From the NCBI GenBank assembly GCA_902388495.1, contig CABMPP010000058.1:1-8839 (forward strand): a DNA stretch of 8,839 nucleotides, in the 5' to 3' direction. Source of the DNA: an uncultured Bacteroides sp. GTDB lineage: Bacteria; Bacteroidota; Bacteroidia; Bacteroidales; Bacteroidaceae. Positions 1 through 6,820 of the stretch are shown one piece after another. The translations under genes were made by a program, and so were the position numbers. Positions within the stretch are counted from its first letter, which is position 1. Each line of letters begins with the position of its first letter. The notes beneath the pieces were generated by a model. That model was given only the letters and a program-made list of their open reading frames with translations. It ran no database searches and was not told where the DNA came from.

Positions 1-146
1 GGCACCTCCCCTTTCAGGCGGAGGAATTTGAGATACTCCGCTAAATTCCCATTTAGCTCATAACCTGTCCGGAAATGAAGTAAATGATAATTCGCCGAAG
101 GGGGCTGCGCCACAGGCGGAGCCGACCGAGACGTCGGCAGGGGGCA
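1..146. other. Non-coding GC-rich leader of the repeat array, with small hairpins
   Basis: I see no supported gene here. The stretch holds several compact inverted repeats: GCTAAAT/ATTTAGC with a 4-nt loop at 40-57, CGCC/GGCG with a 3-nt loop at 108-118, and a perfect GCCGAC/GTCGGC stem with a 6-nt loop at 121-138. CCTCC (5-9) can also pair with GGAGG (20-24). Such dense small hairpins running into a tandem array suggest a dispersed intergenic element rather than a gene remnant. Some frames stay open, but only because the sequence is GC-rich and repetitive. Confidence 0.5.
13..38 (+). repeat. 26-bp repeat, left copy (inverted partner at 8814-8839)
   Basis: This copy begins TTCAGGCGG and ends TTTGAGATACTC. 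The reverse complement of 8814-8839 matches it at 23 of 26 positions, with differences only at positions 10, 11 and 14. The two copies lie about 8.8 kb apart in inverted orientation. No transposase or integrase lies between them, so a dispersed intergenic repeat family is more likely than the ends of one mobile element. Confidence 0.6.
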
Positions 147-314
147 CCGGAGTTCCCGCGGAGGTGTCCGACAGCAATTTCACCTCCACCGGAGCTCCCG
201 CGGAGGTTTCCGACATCAATTTTACCTCCACCGGAGCTCCCGCGGAGGTTTCCGACATCAATTTTACCCCCACCGGAGCTCCCGTGGAGGTTTCCGACAT
301 CAATTTCACCTCCA
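147..314. repeat. Tandem 42-bp repeat, four copies (type A)
   Basis: Four contiguous 42-bp units start at 147, 189, 231 and 273, differing from each other at only a few positions. Each unit boundary carries a near-perfect 24-nt dyad: CCTCC on the left, GGAGCTCC in the centre and GGAGG on the right, with two mismatched pairs. Transcribed RNA could therefore fold into a row of GC-rich hairpins. Because 42 is divisible by 3, several frames stay open on both strands, which mimics a 14-residue protein repeat. No start signal, ribosome site or recognisable domain supports a gene. The array lies downstream of the macroglobulin gene, so it may fold in that gene's 3' transcript; this is inference. Confidence 0.85.
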
Positions 315-437
315 CGAGAGCTCAATTACTAACAGCAGTTAACGGGAAGGCGCCACGGGAGCTCTATTACCAACGGATGTTAACATGAAGACATCACGAG
401 AGCTCAATCGCCAACAGATGTTAACGATTTTGGGAAG
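315..437. repeat. Tandem 41-bp repeat, three diverged copies (type B)
   Basis: Three diverged units follow the type A array without a break, starting at 315, 356 and 397, with a 41-bp period. Each begins with a GAGCTC palindrome (like the centre of type A) and carries a GTTAAC palindrome at 338-343, 379-384 and 420-425, exactly 41 bp apart. They lack the strong CCTCC/GGAGG arms of type A. The last unit ends within a few bases of the macroglobulin stop codon. Type A and type B look like an older and a younger part of one array. Confidence 0.7.
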
Positions 438-439
438 AA

Positions 440-3400
440 TTACTCCGCCGTGAGCCTTTCGGATGCCGAATGCGAAGCATACTCCGGCGCATAGGCACAC
501 TGAATAGTGGCCAGGCCCGTTTCGTAGGTTCCGCCGCGGGCAATGCGATAGCTGTGTTCCAGGATATATACGCCCTTGCCCAGATGGTCGAAGAAGAAGT
601 TGGTTGCCGCATCTTCCACCTCTACATAATAGCCGAAGCCATTACTCCAACGGTAGCCGGAAAGCGCGCCGACGGGTTCGAAGCATGCGCCGCGCTGGTC
701 TTTCAGTTGAACGAAGTCCATGGCACGATCCAAGCTGATGGTCAGGCGCGAAACAACCTTATCGCCTACCGACAACTGTGCAGCATCGGTTATCGGCTGC
801 AAGGACTTCTGTCCGTTGGCAGCAACGCGCTCTACATACAGTTTCTTTTCTACATTCAGCTCACCGCCCTGCTGCTTCACATCGGAGATGGGTGACAAAT
901 ACTGGGCGTAGACAGCCCCCCAGGCAATGCCTGCATCGCGCTTCTCTACCGTGATGGACTTTGCTTTCAATTCAGGACTGCCTTGTGTAAAGGTTTCCTT
1001 GATGTAACCCAATCCGGGAACAGTGGTCTTGGCAGGCTGTAATGTTTCCAGTACTTTATGTCCCAAAGTGATACGCACATCGCCACGGCTTTCCAGCAAA
1101 TCAGTGCCCTGGCAAAGCAGCGCATAAACGGCATCGGCCGTAGCAACCGGAGAATTCCAGCTGGTGGTCTGCTTCTGTTTCAGCAGCCACAGCTTCATCT
1201 CTTCGACCAGCGCATCGTTGCCACCTGCCATGCGCAGCGCTTCCATGACTTCGACGTGGGCGGGAATGGGCAGCATGTTCCAGCTATAAGGACTGTCGTA
1301 GAAGGCAAAGTGCGCGCCTATCTCGTCCGTCTGCACCAGATGCTCTTTGATGGATGCGATAAACTCGTCAGCTTCGGCCGTGCGACCCGCTGCGCGCAGG
1401 ATGATGGCGGCCTGTGCCTTGTACACCATCGTTCCGCCCGCAAGGCCTCCGCCTACCTTCGAGAGGAAGTAGCGACGGGCCGCCTGATTCTGGGCAGGCA
1501 CCTTCTCGCCACCAAGAGCTACGAGGTAGAGGTACTGCATGGCACCATCCGAAAGCGTAGTGATCCGGGCACCGTTCTTTTCTGCCTTGCGGAGGTTTCG
1601 GTATTCTTCCAAAGCCTCTTTATGCAAATAGGAGAAAGCATCCCGGCGCATCTCCGCAACTTCCGAGGGAAGCGCCTTATGGGTCAGTAGCGGCAGGCGT
1701 ACCAGCAGTTCGGTGATGTAGGCAGTGACGAATCGGCTGCCCGTCATCCCCTGATACCAGCTCCAGGCACCATCGGCACCCTGCAATTCTTTCAGCTTGG
1801 TGAAGGCGGAAAGATTGCGGTTATTCAGCAGATTGATATCGAACAAAGTGGCAATGCGTGCCCGCTGTTCGGCCTCGGTAGTAGCTTCCAGCAACCAGGG
1901 CGATTCATCGAGCAGGATATTCTTCACATCCTGATTCTTCTCCAGTTGGCTGAGGAAGGTTTCCTTCGTTCCGCCGGTAGCTTTCCAACTGTCGAAGACC
2001 GCTTTGATGCGCGGCTGACTGTTGGCAATGAAGCCTGCCAGACTGTTGGCATAATAAGCCGTGGCCCAGGAAATAGCGTTATCTCCACCCGGCAGGCTGA
2101 GCACCGGCAAGGCTTGTACGGCATACCATGCAGGGTTTCCGGTGAACTCCACCGTCAGTCGGCGGTCGGTGGCCGTGCGGCTGTTACGATTGAAGAGGCT
2201 GTCCAAAGAGAAGGTGCGGGTCTGCTCACCACGAACGGGCATGGCAAGGGTTTCGGTGATATATACTTTGTTGCTCAATACGGGCAGCAAGTGTTGCTCA
2301 CCGTCGCTGAACGTACCGCCATCGGCCACGATGCGCACGCCGAGCAGGTCGTAGCGGTCGGTCACGTCGAAACGGAAGTTGACAGCAGCTGTTCTGCCGG
2401 CTTCTACGGCGAATGGTTCGCGACGGGTGAGGATCACTTTCTCCGTCATCGGGTCGAAAAGGGTAAGCGTGGCTGTTCCCTTCACAGACTTGGCGGTCTG
2501 GTTGGCGATGGTGGCGGCAATCTGCGTCCGGTCGCCTACGCGGACAAAGCGCGGCGTGTTGGGGGTGAGCATGAACTCCTTGGCAGTAACGACGGAGGCA
2601 TCAAGCTGCCCCGTCATCATGTCCTTGGTATGCGAGTAGCCGCGGAAGTTCCAGCGGGTCAGGCTTTGGGGCATGGTGAAGGAGAAAGCAATCTCGCCCT
2701 GCTCGTTGGTACGAAGCTGGGGATAGAAGAAGGCTGTCTCGGCAAAGTTGGTGCGGAGGTCGGGGGCGGGAGGCAACGTTCCACCATCGGTTGATATAAC
2801 TTCTTCCTCAAAGAGCGCCATGTCTTCATCGCCGCGATCTTCAACAGTAACGAGCGAAGCTTTACCTGCCATAGCCTGCTCCATTGCTGAACCACCGGCA
2901 GGAATCGGGCTCACTCCACGTATCTTCAATCCTCCGGTCACAGAGTTGGTACGCGTACTTGCATAACCTATCACCACAGCATCTTCTGCAAACAAACCGC
3001 TTATTGCCGAATAGAAATGGTCGAAGCGCCAAGCGGGTACCTTCCACGACTTCGTCGGGAAATGAGGGGCATACATTGTGCCGGAAACATTGCTTTCGTT
3101 CCAAGAGAAGTAAGGAAGGTAACGGCTAAAGAACACACGGAGCGACTGATACCGGTTGTAAATCTGATCGAGCGACGCATCGTACATCGTTGCCAGCATC
3201 TCGGCCATCGCCGGGCTGCCTTGCGGCGTCTTGATGACAAGCTTCCACTCTTCTTCCTGACCGGGGCGCAAGCGGTCGCGGAACACTTCCCACTTCATGC
3301 TGAGCGTACGGTCGGGCAAGCGCTTCTGCAACTCTACCCGGCGGGTAAAGAGTATGTTGTCCTTGACAAAAGAAAGCAACACGGATATGCCCTCACCATA

Positions 3401-6274
3401 CTCTTCCTTATAAAGATATTCCATACGGGCTATCGAGTCATTCAGCACCATCGTGCTGCTTGCTATACGTCCTCTTTTCCCAAATACATCTACCAGCACA
3501 TACGCATCCTTATAAGAAGTACCGAAATAGAAGACAGCCGGATGAGCGGCATCGAACTCAGTATTCTTCTCATAGAGGAAGTTTTCCATAAATACAGCCG
3601 GACGCGTATCTGTCTGAGAGAACAGGACAATATCCGTAGAATCTCCTTTCACCTCCTTGCCGGCAGCATCGCGCGCAGACAGAATCAGACGATATTCACC
3701 GGAGGGCAACTGCTTCCAAGCCGCAAAGTCCTTCCTTTCACCCGAAGTAAATGTACTTTCGTAGACCGGCATCTTGCCTCTCTCCCCGGTCCGAGCATTG
3801 GTTACCGGATAGAGGCGGCAGGTGCCTTGCATGGCAAGAACCTGGCTGTTTGCATTCTCTATGGTCAATCTTGCCGTCAGGGAATCTTCCTTGCAGAGTT
3901 CACGATTGATGTCGGTAGTAAAGGTATAGGCATTCCACGAAGCAGCCAGGCTATACTGTGCCGACTGCGTTTCACCCGCATCATCCGTCACTACTGCTTC
4001 TACCTTATAGATATAGGAGCCTCCCCGTGCCAAGTTCTCCCTTTCAGCCGGCTTCAGAACCACCGGAATGGAGAAGTTTCCCTCTGCATCCAGTTGCAGT
4101 GTGTCCGAAGCAAGAGGTGCCTGCTGCTGATTCCAAATATTCCATCTATCACCGCGAGTAATGGTATACACCAACGGCACTTCCTGCACCGCCACGCAAC
4201 TATACGCCTTCACATTGCCCGTAACGTTCACTGTATCACCCAAGATGTAAGCCTCTTTCACGGGGTTGAAGGTGATATCGAACGTAGGACGCTTGTACTC
4301 TTCCACTCTGATTGAAACGGAACTTGAATTTTTCACATCGATGGTAAAGTTGCCATTCAGGCAAGCAGTGGGAAGCACAAAATCGGCCGTAAAGGAACCG
4401 AACTCGTTGGTACGGACCTCTTTCTGAGCCACCTCTTTGCGGTTTACGTCCAGCAACCGCACCTGATATGCCTTGCCTTCGAGCACGTGTGCCGTATCGG
4501 CAGCCTGTTCATAGGCGACACCTTTTACATAAACGGTTTGTCCGGGGCGGTACAAAGCACGGTCTGTCAATAAAGTAAGGTGCTCCTGCGGGCGTCCGTC
4601 ATTGCGCTCGTAAGCTCCGCCCATGTAGATGCGTTGCGGCAGCATGGCACAATCCGTACCTTTGCGGGCCACGTAGCTGCGGATGCTCTTGTTCCATGAC
4701 AGGATGGCTTTGCCTTGGGCATCGGTGGTAACTTCGGCCAGTACCGAACGATCTTTTTCGTCAAAAGCCGAATAGAAGCTGACTTTGGTTTCCGGGATGG
4801 GTTGTCCGCTACGGGCATCCAGGGTCACAACTTCCATTTTATTGTCCGGCAAGCCCAAAGTGAGAACCTTGAAACGGCTCGATACCAGGAAATTGTCTGC
4901 CGTATGGGTAGTACCTGCATCGGGCACCACCTGCAAGATATAAACTCCCACTTCATCCGGTACTTGCAGTTTGAACTCTGTGTTCGAATACTGATAAGGC
5001 AAATTCTCCGGAGTGACATCAGCCTTGGGTATCGGCTTCAAATCAAAATGTGTAGCAGATACTTTGCGAGCATGCTTCTGATAGAATGCCTTGTTGATTC
5101 CGGTGTCCATCCAGGGCACTTCGGACAAATCCGTGCGATACAGGTTCAAGGTGAATCCGCCCAGATTGCGGTACTGTACATTCAGGCTCAGCGAATCGCC
5201 GGGATAGATGCCTTTCGATGCATTGACATAAAGCTGCGGCTGCAAGATACTTTCGCGGATATTCTTCAGCTCGTCAATGCGCTTGTAGGATGGGTAACGC
5301 TTCAATCCTTCGTCACAAACCAGGAGGGCTTCGGATATGCGGTTCACCCCTGCAGTACGCAGGTAGGTTGCTTTGCCGATATATGCTTCGGCACAGACTT
5401 CCCGCGAACCATATTCCTGTATCAGGTCGTTCAATGCCTTGAGATATTCTTCACCGACCTGCACTTTCCGCTCACGGAAGGTTTCATAAGGTTCGGGCTC
5501 CATGCCTCCTGTCGTTTTCCATTTCCAGTAGTCCAGCGAACAGAGCAGCACGGCATCTTCGGCACCGGTACGACGGTAAGTGTTTATCATGCCCTCGTAG
5601 ATGCTGTTGACCCGGGTACGCACCAAGGAATCCACATCGAAACCGTTCAAGTCCTGATACGTAGCAATCGCCCGGCTTGCCAGCAGGTGGTACATATCGT
5701 GCTGATAGAAGCGGCTGCCGTCTTCCAATATCACAAAAGGCACATACGCCCGGGCAGACACTTCCAGCAAGCGGATAGAGTCTTGCAAGGAAGCACGGTT
5801 GTGCTCATCTATTTTCGCAATGAACTGGCTGGCAGTCCATTCACGGATATCCGCAGGGGCTTCGTCTACATCCAGCAAAGTGCGGTTCTGCAACGTACGA
5901 CGGTTGTTTAGCATAAAGTCGGCATACCCGCGTGCCAACAAAGAGTGCAGGATAGCTTTGTTCACCGAGTCCTTCTCTCTTTGCGCCCAAAGTTCCATAT
6001 TCTTTAGGTTGGTGTAAAGGCTGTCCGGGGTCAGGCTCTCCTGAGACTCTTCCCGACATATATATGCCTTCAGCATCTGCGGGGCATTCTGTTCCCGCTC
6101 AGCTTTCCGATAGATTTCATCGGTCAGTTTTATCACAGTCTGGGGCAAGCTCTTCTTCTGCGCCTGCTCTACTTGTTTCCATAATTTGTCGTACGACTGC
6201 GCACGCAATGCCGGTAATCCGAATACTGCCAGCAGCAACAGCATGCTACAAAATCTTTGAATCTGTTTCATCAT
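440..6274 (-). CDS. Secreted alpha-2-macroglobulin family protein (thioester-less, YfaS/COG2373-like)
   Basis: A very large envelope protein of 1944 aa. Residues 1-25 form a Sec signal peptide (hydrophobic MLLLLAVFGLPA, likely cut after ALRA) without a lipobox, so a soluble periplasmic or surface protein is expected. About 26-345 is helical and TPR-like; beta macroglobulin domains begin near L348. The MG2 hallmark RALYRPGQTVYVKG starts at R572. A bait-like region covers about 900-1170, and the A2M-domain signature begins near N1176 (NFAETAFFYPQ). The helical thioester-type domain follows, but the CxEQ site is replaced by LPGGDNAISWA (1394-1404), so no covalent thioester can form. A receptor-binding-like C-terminus completes it. 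Bacterial relatives are thought to trap or inhibit proteases in the periplasm; the role here is inferred. The segment VVIGYAS (1100-1106) followed by IRGVS (1118-1122) resembles SusC plug sequences. ATG at 6274 or 6271 could be the start. No PbpC gene is adjacent. Confidence 0.93.
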   Translation of the reverse strand: MMKQIQRFCSMLLLLAVFGLPALRAQSYDKLWKQVEQAQKKSLPQTVIKLTDEIYRKAEREQNAPQMLKAYICREESQESLTPDSLYTNLKNMELWAQREKDSVNKAILHSLLARGYADFMLNNRRTLQNRTLLDVDEAPADIREWTASQFIAKIDEHNRASLQDSIRLLEVSARAYVPFVILEDGSRFYQHDMYHLLASRAIATYQDLNGFDVDSLVRTRVNSIYEGMINTYRRTGAEDAVLLCSLDYWKWKTTGGMEPEPYETFRERKVQVGEEYLKALNDLIQEYGSREVCAEAYIGKATYLRTAGVNRISEALLVCDEGLKRYPSYKRIDELKNIRESILQPQLYVNASKGIYPGDSLSLNVQYRNLGGFTLNLYRTDLSEVPWMDTGINKAFYQKHARKVSATHFDLKPIPKADVTPENLPYQYSNTEFKLQVPDEVGVYILQVVPDAGTTHTADNFLVSSRFKVLTLGLPDNKMEVVTLDARSGQPIPETKVSFYSAFDEKDRSVLAEVTTDAQGKAILSWNKSIRSYVARKGTDCAMLPQRIYMGGAYERNDGRPQEHLTLLTDRALYRPGQTVYVKGVAYEQAADTAHVLEGKAYQVRLLDVNRKEVAQKEVRTNEFGSFTADFVLPTACLNGNFTIDVKNSSSVSIRVEEYKRPTFDITFNPVKEAYILGDTVNVTGNVKAYSCVAVQEVPLVYTITRGDRWNIWNQQQAPLASDTLQLDAEGNFSIPVVLKPAERENLARGGSYIYKVEAVVTDDAGETQSAQYSLAASWNAYTFTTDINRELCKEDSLTARLTIENANSQVLAMQGTCRLYPVTNARTGERGKMPVYESTFTSGERKDFAAWKQLPSGEYRLILSARDAAGKEVKGDSTDIVLFSQTDTRPAVFMENFLYEKNTEFDAAHPAVFYFGTSYKDAYVLVDVFGKRGRIASSTMVLNDSIARMEYLYKEEYGEGISVLLSFVKDNILFTRRVELQKRLPDRTLSMKWEVFRDRLRPGQEEEWKLVIKTPQGSPAMAEMLATMYDASLDQIYNRYQSLRVFFSRYLPYFSWNESNVSGTMYAPHFPTKSWKVPAWRFDHFYSAISGLFAEDAVVIGYASTRTNSVTGGLKIRGVSPIPAGGSAMEQAMAGKASLVTVEDRGDEDMALFEEEVISTDGGTLPPAPDLRTNFAETAFFYPQLRTNEQGEIAFSFTMPQSLTRWNFRGYSHTKDMMTGQLDASVVTAKEFMLTPNTPRFVRVGDRTQIAATIANQTAKSVKGTATLTLFDPMTEKVILTRREPFAVEAGRTAAVNFRFDVTDRYDLLGVRIVADGGTFSDGEQHLLPVLSNKVYITETLAMPVRGEQTRTFSLDSLFNRNSRTATDRRLTVEFTGNPAWYAVQALPVLSLPGGDNAISWATAYYANSLAGFIANSQPRIKAVFDSWKATGGTKETFLSQLEKNQDVKNILLDESPWLLEATTEAEQRARIATLFDINLLNNRNLSAFTKLKELQGADGAWSWYQGMTGSRFVTAYITELLVRLPLLTHKALPSEVAEMRRDAFSYLHKEALEEYRNLRKAEKNGARITTLSDGAMQYLYLVALGGEKVPAQNQAARRYFLSKVGGGLAGGTMVYKAQAAIILRAAGRTAEADEFIASIKEHLVQTDEIGAHFAFYDSPYSWNMLPIPAHVEVMEALRMAGGNDALVEEMKLWLLKQKQTTSWNSPVATADAVYALLCQGTDLLESRGDVRITLGHKVLETLQPAKTTVPGLGYIKETFTQGSPELKAKSITVEKRDAGIAWGAVYAQYLSPISDVKQQGGELNVEKKLYVERVAANGQKSLQPITDAAQLSVGDKVVSRLTISLDRAMDFVQLKDQRGACFEPVGALSGYRWSNGFGYYVEVEDAATNFFFDHLGKGVYILEHSYRIARGGTYETGLATIQCAYAPEYASHSASERLTAE

Positions 6275-6327
6275 TATTCGTTTGTTAGTCTATGTATTAA
6301 TAACAAAGGAAACGAATAAAGTTCAAA

Positions 6328-6335
6328 CAAATGTA
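6328..6335 (-). promoter_or_regulatory. Bacteroides -7 box for the macroglobulin gene
   Basis: On the minus strand this reads TACATTTG, a full match to the Bacteroidetes -7 consensus TAnnTTTG. It lies about 55 bp upstream of the macroglobulin start, giving a leader of roughly 45-50 nt. No good TTTG -33 element sits at the usual 19-21 bp spacing, so strength is uncertain. It lies just downstream of the terminator of the peptide operon, consistent with an independent transcription unit. Confidence 0.5.
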
Positions 6336-6365
6336 CTTTTATCCTTAATTTTTCTTGATAGGTAC

Positions 6366-6403
6366 AAAAATGGGGGATGTACTTTCAATCGGTACATCCC
6401 CCA
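6366..6403 (-). terminator. Intrinsic terminator of the three-peptide operon
   Basis: A perfect 12-bp inverted repeat, TGGGGGATGTAC (6371-6382) and GTACATCCCCCA (6392-6403), encloses a 9-nt loop. Read on the minus strand it is followed at once by TTTTT (6366-6370). It begins 22 bp after the stop of the last small peptide gene and ends before the macroglobulin promoter, so it closes the peptide unit. Confidence 0.85.
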
Positions 6404-6425
6404 CTCTTATAATAAATTAGTGTGC

Positions 6426-6521
6426 TCACATTTGGAGACTATAATACTTCATTGCCTCCATCCAGTTCTTACCGGCTTTGGTAAGAATACTCTTAAATGA
6501 ATTAACAATTTTCTTCTTCAT
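6426..6521 (-). CDS. Small cationic amphipathic peptide 3 (31 aa), unknown family
   Basis: ATG at 6521, TGA at 6426-6428. The peptide begins MKKKIVNSFKSIL and ends MKYYSLQM. It has seven Lys and one Glu (net about +6), no Cys, and one Trp (W20). I5, F9, I12/L13, A16, W20, M24 and Y27 repeat every 3-4 residues, so a helix would have one hydrophobic and one Lys-rich face. No run is long enough to span a membrane, and there is no signal peptide or Gly-Gly leader. Of three observations supporting coding, the strongest is paralogy with the gene at 6585-6677 (MKKKI, IL, G-x-N, M-x-x-M and Y align); the others are the shared upstream block and the terminator right after the stop. The ribosome site is weak. 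The function is not known; a leaderless antimicrobial, surfactant-like or signalling peptide are possibilities only. Confidence 0.75.
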   Translation of the reverse strand: MKKKIVNSFKSILTKAGKNWMEAMKYYSLQM

Positions 6522-6527
6522 AATCTT

Positions 6528-6546
6528 AAAAATTAAACTAATACCT
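6528..6546 (-). repeat. Conserved leader block before peptide 3 (copy of 6684-6702)
   Basis: On the minus strand this is AGGTATTAGTTTAATTTTT, identical over 19 nt to 6684-6702. In both copies it ends 6 nt before the ATG, and flanking bases are also similar. The shared block shows that peptide genes 2 and 3 arose by duplication of a unit of about 156 bp that included the leader. Its conservation outside the coding part suggests a role in translation initiation; that is inference. Confidence 0.7.
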
Positions 6547-6584
6547 AAACTAAAGCTTTGTCCCCGAAAGGACGCCGCCGTTTT

Positions 6585-6677
6585 TTACTTCTCCAGGGTA
6601 TAACCCATCTTCAACATTTCATTCCGACCAACTTCGGCAAGAATGTGTCTCAATGATTTCATAATCTTCTTTTTCAT
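6585..6677 (-). CDS. Small cationic amphipathic peptide 2 (30 aa), unknown family
   Basis: ATG at 6677, TAA at 6585-6587. The peptide begins MKKKIMKSLRHIL and ends MGYTLEK. It has eight Lys/Arg against three Glu (net about +5), no Cys and no Trp. Its first half is amphipathic (I5, L9, I12/L13, V16); the second half shows a shifted pattern (M21, M24, L28). It aligns without gaps to peptide 3 through Y26. It shares R/K-H-I, then E, then R/K-N and a late G-Y, with peptide 1. A weak GAGG lies 2 nt before the ATG. The gene sits mid-operon, 67 bp after peptide 1 and 63 bp before peptide 3. An internal in-frame ATG (codon 6) exists, but the paralogue supports the first ATG. Function unknown. Confidence 0.75.
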   Translation of the reverse strand: MKKKIMKSLRHILAEVGRNEMLKMGYTLEK

Positions 6678-6683
6678 AACCTC

Positions 6684-6702
6684 AAAAATTAAACTAATAC
6701 CT
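6684..6702 (-). repeat. Conserved leader block before peptide 2 (copy of 6528-6546)
   Basis: Exact 19-nt match to 6528-6546 in the same position relative to the start codon. Upstream similarity continues in gapped form (an ACTAA/CTTT-containing stretch and CGAAAGG on the plus strand), so most of the spacer between genes was duplicated together with the gene. Confidence 0.7.
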
Positions 6703-6732
6703 GAAAACTAATCTTTAATACTCTCAACGAAA

Positions 6733-6764
6733 GGGGATGTATGCTTAAAGCATTACATAACCCC
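6733..6764 (-). other. Imperfect hairpin spanning the stop codon of peptide gene 1
   Basis: On the plus strand GGGG (6733-6736), ATGTA (6737-6741) and TGCTT (6742-6746) pair with AAGCA (6748-6752), TACAT (6754-6758) and CCCC (6761-6764), with a 1-nt and a 2-nt bulge. This makes a 14-bp stem with the stop codon of gene 1 at its tip. On the minus strand it is followed by TTTCG rather than a clean T run. Its right half, TACATCCCC, repeats the arm of the operon terminator, so it may be a decayed or partial terminator that tunes gene 1 against genes 2 and 3. Confidence 0.5.
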
Positions 6765-6819
6765 AAATGTTCTTATCGGCTTCACCGATGTGCTTAAATA
6801 AATTCTTTAACTTTTTCAT
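6745..6819 (-). CDS. Small cationic amphipathic peptide 1 (24 aa), first gene of the operon
   Basis: ATG at 6819, TAA at 6745-6747. The peptide begins MKKLKNLFKHIGEADKN and ends WGYVML. It has five Lys and one His against one Glu and one Asp (net about +3) and no Cys. L4, L7/F8, I11, A14, I18 and V22 line one helix face. A canonical AGGAGG lies 8 nt before the ATG, unusual in Bacteroidales and strong support for translation. The core K-H-I-G-E-A-D-K-N matches peptide 2 (R-H-I-L-A-E-V-G-R-N) with one gap, and N-x-F-K-x-I with K-N matches peptide 3. It is shorter than the other two, missing about five residues before the final G-Y. Function unknown; it could be an activity partner of the other two or a diverged copy. 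Confidence 0.75.
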   Translation of the reverse strand: MKKLKNLFKHIGEADKNIWGYVML

Positions 6820-6820
6820 T

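Noticed and set aside
32..388. Open plus-strand frame with 14-residue repeats (TGAPAEVSDINFTS type), and matching minus-strand frames
   Set aside because: The 42-bp period is divisible by 3, so several frames on both strands stay open. There is no ribosome site, promoter or recognisable domain, and the frame falls apart in the type B units. Dyad symmetry explains the conservation better.
147..437. CRISPR array
   Set aside because: The units are contiguous with no unique spacers between them, and no cas gene is present.
1058..5911. Long plus-strand open frames inside the macroglobulin gene (for example 1946-2794, 3017-4315, 4715-5911)
   Set aside because: They are antisense to a gene with clear domains and carry no recognisable motifs; they are shadows of its codon use.
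6200..6274. Macroglobulin as a lipoprotein
   Set aside because: The only cysteine in the signal region (C9) lies before the hydrophobic core and no L-x-G/A-C lipobox follows it; ALRA-QS fits ordinary signal peptidase I cleavage.
6426..6819. Peptides as RiPP precursors, or as the bacteroidal smalltalk family
   Set aside because: There is no Gly-Gly leader, no Cys and no modifying enzyme or transporter nearby. As I recall it, smalltalk is a hydrophobic peptide with a C-terminal Cys, which does not fit these Lys-rich helices.
6426..6819. Type I toxin peptides of the Ldr/Fst sort
   Set aside because: They lack a continuous membrane-spanning hydrophobic stretch, and I found no evidence for an antisense RNA gene over the locus; not excluded, but not supported.
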